Assembly (NCBI GenBank): GCA_023678885.1
Contig: CM042962.1
Location: forward strand, 21,962,336-22,026,335
Direction of reading: 5' to 3'
From: Pogostemon cablin
Taxonomy: Eukaryota > Streptophyta > Magnoliopsida > Lamiales > Lamiaceae
Length of the DNA: 64,000 nt
Every line of letters starts with the position of its first letter. Within the stretch, counting starts at the first letter, position 1. This document shows positions 22,541-33,939 of this stretch, piece after piece. A program made the translations under genes and the position numbers. The notes under the pieces were generated by a model. The model saw nothing but the letters and a program-made list of their open reading frames with translations. It searched no databases and was not told the DNA's origin.

Positions 22541-24339
22541 TGATGAGAGTGAAATTAAACGTGTTTGACTGTCCAATTTAACACCTTTTTGATAGGAATT
22601 GTTGTTATATATTAGCACAAGGGTCTTATATTCATTATATTTGAGAAAAATGTGCACTTGAGGTGTTTTAATGTGTTTTAGGTGGAAAAAGGAGTCAAAA
22701 GTGCAAAGTTGGAGAATAGGTGCAATTTGTGCAATGATGCTGAAAAAATGCAGGTCCAACTTGTGTAATTTTTTTTGTATTTTTATGGAGCTCTGAATTG
22801 GATTTGTGATGTATGATTGGAAATCAACAGAAGAGAGGGTCGTTTTGGCGTAAATAACACCTCAATCGGATTCCAAACGAGAAAGTTATGATCAAAGTGG
22901 TAACGTCGCACAAGCTGTTCCTGTTCAGTAAGGCTGTGCCACTTTTCATGACTTGTTACACATTCAAATGTTAGATTTTCAGTAAGTTCTATATATGTAT
23001 AGAAAGCCAAGGAAGTGAGGATCACGTGAGCGCAAGAATTACTCAAATCGGAGGTCGGATGTGGATGTTATACTCAAAATCGTGAAGTCGCGCAGCTGCC
23101 AGCGAGAATTTCTGAATTTGTACGTGTTTTTATACCCCAAGTGTGTATTTTTCGTGTTCTCCAAGAAAAAGCCCATCCAAGAGCTTACAAATATAAAAAG
23201 AGATATAGATCACATCATTATTCATGTGAGGAGAGACCGCAACACAATCATCCTACACCCCACAACGGGGATCACCCTCCAACCATCATTCATATCCTTT
23301 CATCTATCCATCCATCACTTTGAAGATTCATTCGTGGAATCAAGAGGAGAACCAAGATGAGGATTCATGATGGAGAAGGACACGACGACTCCGCATCTAG
23401 GGTTTATTTTGTTTACTAATTTATCTTGTATTTTTCAGACATCCGGGTAAGATCTATCCAACACCCATGATTGTTCTTCGTAACATCATGGGTTAGAGCC
23501 TTTTTGGTAGAACTAGGGTTGTGAAGGTTTTTACGAATTAATTGAACTTTCGTGTGTAAACTCCATACAACACTACTTGTGGATTTATTTTATATATGAT
23601 TGTGCTTTCTTAATCCATATTTACGATCATTTTGTGCATCTTCAATTGGTATATAGAGTCTGAATATATATCTTGGTTGTAGATTGAGTGTGTTCACCAC
23701 TGAACATGATTCCATGTTATGATTCTAAGTGAGGGTACTCCAAAACTTCATTAGAACTATCATATATGAATATTTATAATTGAATTGAATTCGGGTTATT
23801 AAGTAGGATAAAGAGGATAATTTTATAGTACCTATAAAGGGAGATCATATCGGGTTAGAGTACCAATTGGCCAGGGAAATAATTGATACTGATAGTACCT
23901 AGAAAGGGGGGGGTGGAATTATATCTCTTGCTCCGAGGTTATTCACATGTGTTACATGCATGTTTACTTGTGTCTATAGAGTGATATGCATGGTTTAGTG
24001 ATGCGTCCATATTCCACAAGGTAGAGTCAGACATCAATACACGGAAGGAAAATTAATGCGTGAAACTGGATTATCCTAGGGCTACATATTCTCCTACTTG
24101 ATCCACTTTCGTATTCTTTGAGTTATATTTTATTTTATTTGTTATTTTAATTAATTGTTTATTAGTTGTTAGATTAAAATCCAATCTTTATTGCTTTTCG
24201 TCTTAATTAATTTAGTTAATAATTAAATTGATAATACACCGTCCTTTGGTTCGATAATTCACTTGGTCATTTACTTAAGCTGCAACTGATATCCTTAATA
24301 TTTAGGGATTAATTTTGCGTGCAAACAAAACATGCATCA
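22541..24339 (+). repeat. LTR1 of the gypsy-type element
   Basis: A 1799-bp TG..CA LTR. TATAAAAAG at 23192-23200 is a likely TATA box, kept in all relatives in this window. It holds two related copies of an internal block with the pattern AGAGGRTCGTTT...ATCGGA...GTTATG (about 22795-22900 and 22995-23090). The nearest copies are LTR2, the inverted LTR3 and the solo LTR at 45039. Confidence 0.88.
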
Positions 24340-24345
24340 AGTTCT

Positions 24346-24364
24346 TGGCACCATTGTCGGGGAC
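24346..24364 (+). other. Primer-binding site of the gypsy-type element
   Basis: TGGCACCATTGTCGGGGAC lies 6 bp after LTR1 and resembles the TGGCGCCGTTGCCGGGGA site used by Tat/Athila-type elements. Confidence 0.75.
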
Positions 24365-24511
24365 GGCTGTTATTATTAGTTTATTATTTCTATTTTGATT
24401 AAGACCTTTATTTGTGATTGTTTATTTCTATCTAACCTTGAATTTTTCTGAGGTACTTGTGCACTAGGAAAAGGAGAGGAATGAAAGAAGGAATAACACA
24501 TTGAGCTAAAC

Positions 24512-25640
24512 ATGACCGGAGCAAGGCAGAATCCAGATAATGTTGTCATACGTGAAATTTTCATGAACTATAGGATTGACAACATGGGGTTGATAGGAGC
24601 AAGGGGAAAGATGATGATTTTGAGATACATCCTGCTCTTATTAACATGGTGGAAAAGAATATCTTTTCTGGAGGTTACTTTGAAGATCCATATCAGCACT
24701 TCAAAAAATTCCTTGGTTTTGCAAATACTCAAAAGGGTGCTGGAGCTAATGATCATGCTAGGTGGATCGCCCTATTCAAGTTTTCATTGAATGATTAGAA
24801 GCTTGGTATGAAACTCTTAATGCCACAGATTGCATTACATAGGACCAACTGCAGCAAAAGTTCTTAGAGAGATATCGAGGATCTTAAGAATGAAGCAAGG
24901 GATCACCCAATTTGTTATAAATCAGGGTGAGAAATTTCATGAGACGTGGGATAGGTTTAAAGATATGCTCAGGAGATCCCCACAACATGGAATGTCTGAA
25001 GCTCAATACATAAGTATCTTCTACTATGGATTGGATTGTGAGTCGCGTATTCTTATTGATGCACCATCAAGAGGAGCGCTGTTATCTAAGACATCACTTG
25101 AAATAGAAAAGTTATTTGAAGACATCTCTATGAATTCACATGACTGGCCTATGGAAAGAGTTAGAGGAACTTATGTACTGGTTAAGGTAACTCAGATTGA
25201 ACATAAAGTGGTGAAGCCGAACAGGGATGATGAGATCATTTCTAGTCTAGCTAACATCAAGAAACTACTAGAGTCCCAGCATAAGCAGATTACAGAGTTG
25301 ACATAAGGGGGGCCTAGTAGGCAGCAGCAAGAAGTGAAAAGTGTTGAAGATACCTTCAATCGATACATGGTTAATAATGATGCAAGAGTTGATCATTTTG
25401 AGGCTACTATGAATGCCAATCATACAGATTTATCTAAGCAGTTAAAGGATTTTACTTTGATTATGGGGCAAATGGCCGAGAACGTGAATCAATTGACACA
25501 AACTTTGGAGAAAGGAATGTTCCCATCTCAAGGCATAATGAACCCGAAAGAGTGCGAAGTCATCACGTTAAGGTCTGAAATACAGTATGTAGGACTGATG
25601 ATGCTGGAAATGATTTTGGAAGCACTAGAAGTACGATTTG
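24512..25640 (+). pseudogene. Gag of the gypsy-type element, frameshifted
   Basis: Three frames together cover a Tat/Athila-like gag: ALINMVEKNIFSGGYFEDPY near 24640, then the open 24830-25306 (QGITQFVINQGEKFHETWDR, FKDMLRRSPQHGM) and 25334-25897 (LIMGQMAENVNQLTQTLEKG, NPKECEVITLRS). Gag builds the particle that packages the element RNA. A TAG at 24797-24799 and frameshifts break it. Its C-terminal end runs into the TCGACC-rich array at 25640, and no pol follows. Confidence 0.75.
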
Positions 25641-26012
25641 ACCTCGATTCGACCAAGCCAACAGGTCGAATCACATCATGGAGGTCGAACCAAGCACCTG
25701 GGCAACCTTTGGAGCATCCAGACGTCCGGTTCGACCACGACCATCATGGTTCGACCAACCCAGTTGGTCGAACAGTGGTCGAACCAGCCTGTTCACGACC
25801 CCCTGTTTTATCTGAAGTGCAATTCGATGTGGTCGAACCACCCTGTGAGGAGCGCTCTATTTTGTCTAAAGCACGGTCCGACCATGATCACCACTAACCC
25901 TGTTGGTCGAACCGTGGTCGAACCGACCTGTCTAGTAGAGAACGCACTTTCTGAAGCTTGGTTCGACCACTACACACCTGGTTCGACCAGCACTCATGGT
26001 CGAACCGTGGTT
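25640..26012 (+). repeat. Array of TTCGACC / GGTCGAA motifs
   Basis: About a dozen copies of TTCGACC or its complement GGTCGAA lie within 380 bp at irregular spacing, often as facing pairs able to form hairpins. Similar arrays occur in the solo LTR (45396-45515, as CTCGACC/GGTCGAG) and in the truncated LTR (47112-47345), but not at the matching place in LTR1 or LTR2. Confidence 0.85.
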
Positions 26013-26109
26013 GAACCATCTCATCCCGTACTATTTTTCGCGGAGAATGCTATACCTGTTGTTCACAATACTCCAGTGTCATCCCAAGGGCAGAATATGA
26101 GCTTATAGT

Positions 26110-28253
26110 GGAAAAGAAATAGGAAAGAGAAAAGAGGTTGAGAGCCGAGCTTAGACTGCAGATGGATAATGAAGATGTGGTTTTCTCTCTTGATCAAGTA
26201 ATGAAGATGCCCATGGAGACTCAATCATGCAAGAGCATAGATGTGATATCTAACTTGTTTAATCTTGATTTTAATAGCAAATATGATTCTGAAATTGAGT
26301 GAAAGATTGACAAGGAGAAGTGTAGATAGCCATGGGAGGAAGGTAATTCTAAGGATCATATTTCTGTGACCAAGAAAGGTGAGGTGCTGAGTGTAGACAA
26401 GAAGAGGAAAAGAAAGTATTTGAAGGTGAGGATGCGAGAAGACCGCCATCCTATCCAGTAGTCTATAAAGTGGTATTACATTGTCTCTCTGACGTTAAAT
26501 ATGAGCACCTGTTGGGGGTTTGCCCTTCTGTTTTATTGCTTTATTATTTCTTTCGTGTGAGTAAAATATTTTTATATTTGAGGTGCTTACTAATCAGCAA
26601 TTACATCTCGTTGCAGACTTAGTTTCGACTTATGTTTTTACTAAGTTTGGGGGGTGTGATGTTCTTACCTCATTGAAGCACCAATAGTATAATCTTTTCT
26701 TTGTAATGTTTGTTAGGGGAGTTGATTTTTGTGGTATGTTGAAACTTTAATCGGTTTTGATGTGTCGATTTTTTGCAATTTGCCTAGTGTTCAGTAGTGT
26801 GTCTAGTGTGTGGAGTCGATTAGATAGTCAATTGAGTCTTTCTCATAGTTCTCCTATTTTATTATTGATTAATCATGTGATGATGAGTGTGTTTGAGCTT
26901 TGATGATAGAAAAAGGTAAAAGAAAGGGAAGACGAGTTCTACACCGAGACTTGACCTGACCGAGTTGAAGTACTCGAGGAGCTCGTGCATATGTTGAAGG
27001 ATATATCAGGTGCTCTCGTTTATTTATTCTAATTTTATGTGTGCTTTTAATTCAAAGGAGTGAAAGGATTGTGTTTTTAGTTTTGGTGATCCACATGAGC
27101 TTATATTTTAAAATTATGCCTAAAATTCATATGCTTTTGAAATTGATGAAGGAAGTGTACTTGAATTATATTGTGGTATGACGTTCTATGTGTACATGTG
27201 GGATGTTGCTTACCATGAAAGGTGCTCTGTTACTTGTTAAAAACTCATGTGAGATTTTGAGCCTCGTTGATCATGAATATAATCACATGATATTTTCTTT
27301 TCTGGTGAGTATTGTTCTTGTGCATGTATTCTAGAACTTGGATTGAGTCTCCTTGAATATTCAAGATTAGTCTAGCGGATTATGGAAATGATATTAGGAC
27401 ATCTTTGATTTATAGCCCATTTTTTCCATATACTTTTTCTGAATTCATTATATCCCTAGTTATCCCGTTTGAGCCTTTTTAAATCAATTCTTTTGATAGC
27501 CAATAAAGCTTAATTGTAGAGAGTGGTATTTTGAGGGATGATGAAGGAAGAATCTTAAGGATCAAAGGAAAATTCTTGGAGTAGGGCTTAAATCTAGTAC
27601 TCCATGAAAATGAATACCCTAGGGTAGTGCTTAAATCTAGTACCCTATGGAGGATGTGAGAGGTAGTGCCCGAAACTGGTACCTCGAAAAAAGAAAAAAT
27701 ATGCTGTGATTGAAGGAGAAAGATTGAAGAGTATTGTGCTTAATTGAAGTGTAGAGAAAAAAATAAAGATTGAGAGAGACTGCAGCTTGATCGATCTGAG
27801 TTTTGAGTCACTTATCCATATATTCCTTACCTTTTCTAAGGAGCCTACATTACACCCTAATAAAAGACCTTTTTGATCCATGATTTGCTAACTACAAGTA
27901 AAAGGAGAGTTAAGACAATGGGCAAGCTTATGGTTACGTATGCACTTGAATTGAATTTGAGTGTAAACACCTTAACCCATAAGTGTACATCTTTTACACT
28001 TGAGTGCGAGTGATATATACTTCCTGTGTGAACATGTCAATGGAGCATTTGAATTGGTGGTGATTGTCTTAACTTGTATGATATGAATTGAGTATTACAT
28101 GTAATGAGAGTTGCATGACCTAAGTTGAGGACAATTATATTGTGAATGGGGTATTGGTCATAGTCCTTGTTTCCCCACTAATTTTCTCTCTCTCTTCCTC
28201 TCTTTATGTTTATTTTGTTGCCTCGGGACGAGCTACGAGTAAGTTTTGGGGAT
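26110..28253 (+). other. Non-coding 3' internal region of the gypsy-type element
   Basis: No protein motifs. It contains AAGTTTGGGGGGTGTGATG near 26641, a common internal sequence of Tat/Athila-type elements. It also has three degenerate units built on TAGTGCTTAAATCTAGTACCC (27570-27690) and a polypurine stretch with AAGTTTTGGGGAT just before LTR2. Confidence 0.6.
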
Positions 28254-29875
28254 TGATGAGAGTGAAATTAAGCGTGTTTGACTGTCCAATTTAACACCTT
28301 TTTTATAGGAATTGTTGTTAAATATTAGAACAAGGGTCTTATATTCATTATATTTGAAAATAAGTTGCACTTGAGGTGTTTTATTGTGTTTTAGGTGGAA
28401 AAAGGGATCAAAAGTGCAAAGTTGGAGAATAGGTGCAATTTGTGCAATGATCATGAAAAAATACATATCCAACTTATGTAATTTTTTTGTGTTTGTATGG
28501 AGCTCTGAATTGGATTTGTAATACATGGTTGGAAAGCCACAGAAGAGAGGATCGTTTTGACGTAAATAACACCTCAATCGGATTCCAAACGATAAAGTTA
28601 TGATCAAAGTGGAAACGTCGCGCAAGCTGTTCCTGTTCAGCAAGGCTATGCCAGATTTCATGACTTGTTACACTTACAAATATTGGATTTTCTGTAATTT
28701 CTTAATATGTATAGAAAGCCAAGGAAGAAAGGATCACATCAGCGTAAAAATTACTCAAATCGGAGGTTGGATGTGGATGTTATACTCAAAATCGTGAAGT
28801 CGTGCAGCTGTCAGCGAGAATTTCTGAGAATTTTTGAATTTGTGCATGTTTTTACACCCCAAGTGTGTATTTTTCGTGTTCTCCAAGAAAAAGCCCATCC
28901 AAGGCCCATAAGGAGAGCTTACAAGTATAAAAAGAGATATAGATCACATCATTATTCATGTGAGGAGAGACCGCAACACAATCATCCTACACCCCCACAG
29001 GGGGATCACCCCCAACCATCATCCACATCCTTTTCTCCATCCATCTATCACTTTGAAGATTCATTTGTGGAATCAAGAGGAGAACCAAGAGGAGGATTCA
29101 GGACGAAGAAGGACGCGATGACTCTCGCATCTAGGGTTTATTTTGTTTTCTAATTTATCTTATTTTTTCCAGACATTCGGGTAAGATCTATCCAACACCC
29201 ATGATTGTTCTTCATAACATCATGGGCTAGAGCCTTTTTGGTAGAACTAGGGTTGTGAAGGTTTTTACGAAATAATTGAACTTTCGTGTGTAAACTCCGT
29301 ACAACACTACTTGTGGATTTATTTTATATATGATTATGCTTTCTTAATCCATATTCACAGTCGTTTTGTGCATCTTCAATTGGTATATAAAGTCTGAATA
29401 TATATCTTGGTTGTAGATTGAGTGCGTTCACCGCTGAACATGATTCCATGTTATGATTCTAAGTGAGGAGACTTCGAAGCTTCATTAGAACTATCATATA
29501 TGAATATATATTAATTAAATTGAATTCGGGTTATTAAGTAGGATAAAGAGGATAATTTTATAGTACCTATGAAAGGAGATTATATTGGGTTAGAGTACCA
29601 ATTGACCAGGGAAATAATTGATACTGATAGTACCTATAAAGGGGGGGTGAAATTATATCTCTTGCTCTGAGGTTATTCACAGGTGTTACATGCATGTTTA
29701 CTTGTGTTTATAGAGTAGATATGGATGGTTTAGTGATGCGTCCATATTCCACAAGGCAGAGTCGGACATCAACACACGGAAGGGAAATTAATGCTTGAAA
29801 CTGGATTATCCAAGGGCTACCTATTCTACTACTTGATCCACTTTCTATTCTTCGTGTGATATTTTATACTTAAGC
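28254..29875 (+). repeat. LTR2 of the gypsy-type element, shortened at its 3' end
   Basis: It starts TGATGAGAGTG, has the TATA box at 28926-28934, and follows LTR1 closely up to about 29868. It then skips to ACTTAAGCTGCAA, so most of the last 400 bp of the LTR is missing. It meets the inverted LTR3 here, forming a palindrome with arms of about 1.6 kb. Confidence 0.85.
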
Positions 29876-31514
29876 TGCAAGAACTTGAAGAATACGAAAG
29901 TGGATTAAGCATAAAATAACACTCGAAGAATACGAAAGTGGATCAAATAGGAGAATAGGTAGCTCTAGGATAATCTAGTTTCACTCATTAATTTCCCTTT
30001 CGTGTGCTTATGTCCAACTCTGCCTTGTGGAATATGGACGTATCACTAAACCATGTATATCTACTCTATAGACACAAGTAGACATGTGTGTAACACGTGT
30101 GAATAAATTTGGAGCAAGAGATATAATTTCACCCCTCTTTCTAGGTACTATTAGTATCAATTATTTTCCTGGCCAATTGGTACTCTAACCTGATATGATC
30201 TCCCTTTATAGGTACTATAAAATTATCCTTTATATCCTACTTAATAACCCAAATTCAATTCAATTAATAAGTATTCATATATGATAGTTCTAATGAAGCT
30301 TCAGAGTCTCCTCACTTAGAATCATAACATGGAATCCTGTTTAACGGTGAACGCACTCAATCTACAACCAAGATATATATTCAGACTCTATATACCAATT
30401 GAAGATGCACAAAACGACCGTGAATATGGATTAAGAAAGCATAATCATATATAAAATAAATCCATAGGTAGTGTTGTACGGAGTTTACACACAAAAGTTT
30501 AATTAATTCGTAAAAACCTTCATAACCTTAGTTCTACAAAAAAATGCTCTAGCCCATGATGTTACGAAGAACAATCATGGGTGTTGGATAGATCTTACCC
30601 GGATGTCTGAAAAATACAAGATAAATTAGGAAACGAAATAAACCCTAGATGCAGGAGTCATCGCGTCCTTCTCCATCTTGAATCCTCCTCTTGGTTCTCC
30701 TCTTGATTCCACGAACGACTCTTCAAAGTGATGTATGGATGGAGGAAAGGATGTGGATGATGGTTGGGGAGTGATCACCGCTGTGGGGTGTAGGATGATT
30801 GTGTTACGGTCTCTCCTCACATGAATAATGATGTGATCTATATCCCTTTTTATACTTGTAAGCTCTCTTATGGACTTTGGATGGGCTTTTTCTTGGAGAA
30901 CACGAAAAATACACACTTGGGGTGTAAAAACATGCACAAATTCGGAAATTCTCGTTGTCAGTTGCGCGACTTCACGATTTTGAGTATAACATCCACATCC
31001 GACCTCCGATTTGAGTAATTCTTGTGCTCACGTGATCCTCTCTTCCTTGGCTTTCTATACATATGAAGAAATTACAGAAAATCCAATATTTGAATACGTA
31101 ACAAGTCATGATAAGTGGTACAACCGTGCTGAACAGGAACAGCTTGCGCGATGTTACCACTTTGATCATAACTTTCTCGTTTGGAATCCGATTGAGGTGT
31201 TATTTATGCCAAAATGATCCTCTCTTCTGTGGCTTTCTAACCATGTATCAAAAATCCAATTCAAAGCTCCATAAAAATATAGAAAAATTACACAAGTTGG
31301 ACATGCATTTTTTCAGCATCATTGCACATATTGCATCTATTCTCCAACTTTGCACTTTTGATCCATTTTTCCACCTAAAATACAATAAAACACATCAAGT
31401 GCACCTTTTTCTCAAATGTAATGAATATAAGACCCTTGTTCTAATATATAACAATAATTCTATCAAAAAGGTGTTAAATTAGACATTCAAACACGCTTAA
31501 TTTCACTCTCATCA
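29876..31514 (-). repeat. LTR3, inverted copy
   Basis: The inverse complement of LTR1/LTR2, ending CACTCTCATCA at 31514. The inverted TATA box is at 30846-30854. Near the centre, GAAGAATACGAAAGTGGAT occurs twice (about 29888 and 29925), hinting at slippage at the junction. Confidence 0.88.
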
Positions 31515-31519
31515 AATAT

Positions 31520-31904
31520 CTTGATTGGTTGCTTATTTATGGGGGAGTTCTTATGAGTTGGATGTCTTGATTGGTTACTTATATTTGGGGGATTTTCTAT
31601 TCTTGGATTATGGGAGAGTTAGTTTATTACCTTGAATAGGATGATGTTCTTTCACAGTTTGAGTACTTAGTAGATACTTGATTCTCGTGGGATTTAATGT
31701 TGATCTTGGTAAATTCTTATTGTTATTATGCTGCTTGAGTTTCTACTAGTAACTGACTTTTTTTTACATGGAGGCTTGTTTCTTTGCATGTTTCTTATTG
31801 TGAAAAGGAACATGGATGATTGTTTTGTGTTGATTTCTTTTCTAGGAATTTATTATTTTATTCATTACCCAACTTTATATTTTCATTCAAATGCCAAGGT
31901 TAAA
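31520..31904 (+). other. Copia A internal sequence, right of the gypsy-type insertion
   Basis: Continues the non-coding 3' part of copia A, with two TATCTTGATTGGTT-like repeats (about 31518 and 31566), and leads into the 3' LTR. Confidence 0.5.
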
Positions 31905-32567
31905 TTGATAGAAAATATATTTTTTATATTTCTAATTTTATTGTTGTTAAAACAATTAAATTATAATTGGATAAGTTTAATTTATTTACTTATGAAAAAG
32001 AATATCATGGAGAAGATTCATCACCAAACTTGGTCAAACATATCTTATTTATGGAAGAGAATATCGAGGTGGAGATTCATTCGAGATTTAGTCAAATATA
32101 TCTTTGAATATCTTGTTTCAAAGATATCTTAGAAGACATGGGTGTGATTGAATCATTATTGACCAAGAAAGAAATGTTCATGGCCCAATTTGATGATCAA
32201 GGAACACAGCAGTTAAAGATATCCAAGATGGTTGAGATCTAATAGATGATATCATGGGTCAATCTTTCATTGAGATCTTTAAAGATTTGATTATATTTTC
32301 TCTAACTTTTATATTCGTCAATAGAGGATCGATGTATTCAGATCTCCTACGTTTTTTTTAGTGTATTAGAGAGTTCTTGTTCAAGAACTCTTCAGTTTAT
32401 TTCGTTTTTATTCTATTTCTTCTCGTATTCCTTCATGTACGACATAACATGTCCTTGTAACTTAGATTCCAGGAGGGAGTTTGATACAATGCTGTCAAAT
32501 CCACATGATAGCCTGATAAGTAGTTAGGAGCTGTGGGGTATTGTCAATTATCATTTAACGGAGTTCG
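31905..32567 (+). repeat. 3' LTR of copia A, first part
   Basis: Matches 16730-17265. It is interrupted by copia B at 32568, just after GTTCG (32563-32567), the target duplication. The rest of the LTR is at 40640-40826. Confidence 0.82.
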
Positions 32568-33785
32568 TGTTGGATTGTATACTAAAAGTCTAGCTTTTTG
32601 TATGAACAATGTTTTGACAATATCTGAAATGAGAATCATGTGATCAAACATTTGCAATTATATTGTTGCAATAGTCTATTTACTTTATTATGTAGATAAT
32701 GTGGTGTGCGGCGTCACACGGAAGATCATATTATCGGCTCCTTATAAAGTATAAACAAATGTTTACAATCGAGATAGACGTGGACTATCTATTGGTATGG
32801 TTGTAGTGTGATTTTGCATTAGTCTGTCTTGACTATAAAATTGCGCTAGTGCTCTTTGTGTGTATTGAATAGGACCGCCGTTGAGATCTTTTGGTTTATA
32901 CTAACTATATAATAGAACTTAATCTCTGTTATTATGGATGTTTATACTCTTAATCCCAATACAATAATCTCGACACGTAAGTCATTATTTATTTCTCTAA
33001 TTCATCAATGGGTGAGATTAAATAGTTAAATCAATATGCTCGATGAGTTGGGAGATAGTGTTGTCTTTATGGTGTGCTGTTGATTGTAGAAGGAATCTGT
33101 GTCCTAACGGAATTGGTTGATGATGTCCCTAGAGGAGCTCATAATGATTATCATGTAAACCTTGCAGGTGGATTCATTCCGGCATGATAATAAAGTTGAA
33201 TGGTACTACTCTCGGTAAATATATTAACTAATAGAGTTGTCCGTAACTTAATTAATTAAATACGGGGAGATTAACGGGCTCATAATAATAAGGAGCCCAT
33301 AACGTAATTCGGGATTAGGGTGACAGTGCAATAATATTTCTTTAGTGGAATGATTTATTATTATTGGACTTAGTATAAGTTTTAGGCTAAACTTGGATGC
33401 TTAAGCCCAATGTGAGGCCCAAACCCTAATTTTTCCTCCTGGTCATTGTTGTAGCCTACATAATAGTCAATCTCAGCAATCTGGAAGAATAAGAAACTTT
33501 CAATCTCAGTAATCTGGAAGAATAAGAAACTTTCGCCTAACAACGTGAATAAGATATAGGAATTGCAGATTGAGATCGTCTTGTATATCGTTGCCCACAC
33601 CAACATCAAGACGTGACTTAGGAATATAATAGAAGATTGGAAGGACATTTGTTCTTGCTGCTGTCGTTCAGCCTCTACATTGAACCCTGGTGAAAGGTAA
33701 TCAATTCTATGTTTATGCTTCCGCTGCGATAGAATTACATGGAATCCTAACGGTTCACGTTAACCAAAAGATCCAAATGTCATCA
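32568..33785 (+). repeat. 5' LTR of copia B
   Basis: 1218 bp, TG..CA, aligning almost end to end with the 3' LTR at 39436-40634 with scattered substitutions and small indels. Confidence 0.92.
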
Positions 33786-33787
33786 AT

Positions 33788-33799
33788 TGGTATCAGAGC
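33788..33799 (+). other. Primer-binding site of copia B
   Basis: TGGTATCAGAGC, a perfect match to the 3' end complement of initiator methionine tRNA, 2 bp after the 5' LTR. Confidence 0.92.
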
Positions 33800-33939
33800 A
33801 TAGGTTCTAAGGCTAAACGTGACACATTAGGCTAGGGTTTGAGTGCTTAATGTGGTTCTAGAATTTAGGGTTTATTCTTGAACTTGTTGGAACCCTAATT
33901 AGACACGGCACATACATCTCACACATGGTGCTGTATGCG

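Larger units (their letters stand above)
22541..31514 (+). mobile_element. Gag-only gypsy-type element with extra inverted LTR
   Basis: The order is LTR1 (22541-24339), primer-binding site, gag, long non-coding region, LTR2 (28254-about 29875), then a third LTR in reverse (about 29876-31514). The outer ends are TGATGAGAGTG and CACTCTCATCA, and a perfect AATAT target duplication flanks the whole unit (22536-22540 and 31515-31519). The primer-binding site and gag type point to the Tat/Athila side of Ty3/gypsy. No protease, reverse transcriptase or integrase was found, so it depends on helpers. The intact flanking duplication suggests the three-LTR unit inserted as one piece, or that the inverted LTR formed afterwards at the right end. 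Confidence 0.8.

Noticed and set aside
23061..23360. Plus-strand open frame of 99 codons
   Set aside because: Lies inside LTR1, with equivalents in LTR2 and LTR3 (28707-29153, 30626-30937). It is a chance frame in LTR sequence; conservation follows the repeat, not a protein.
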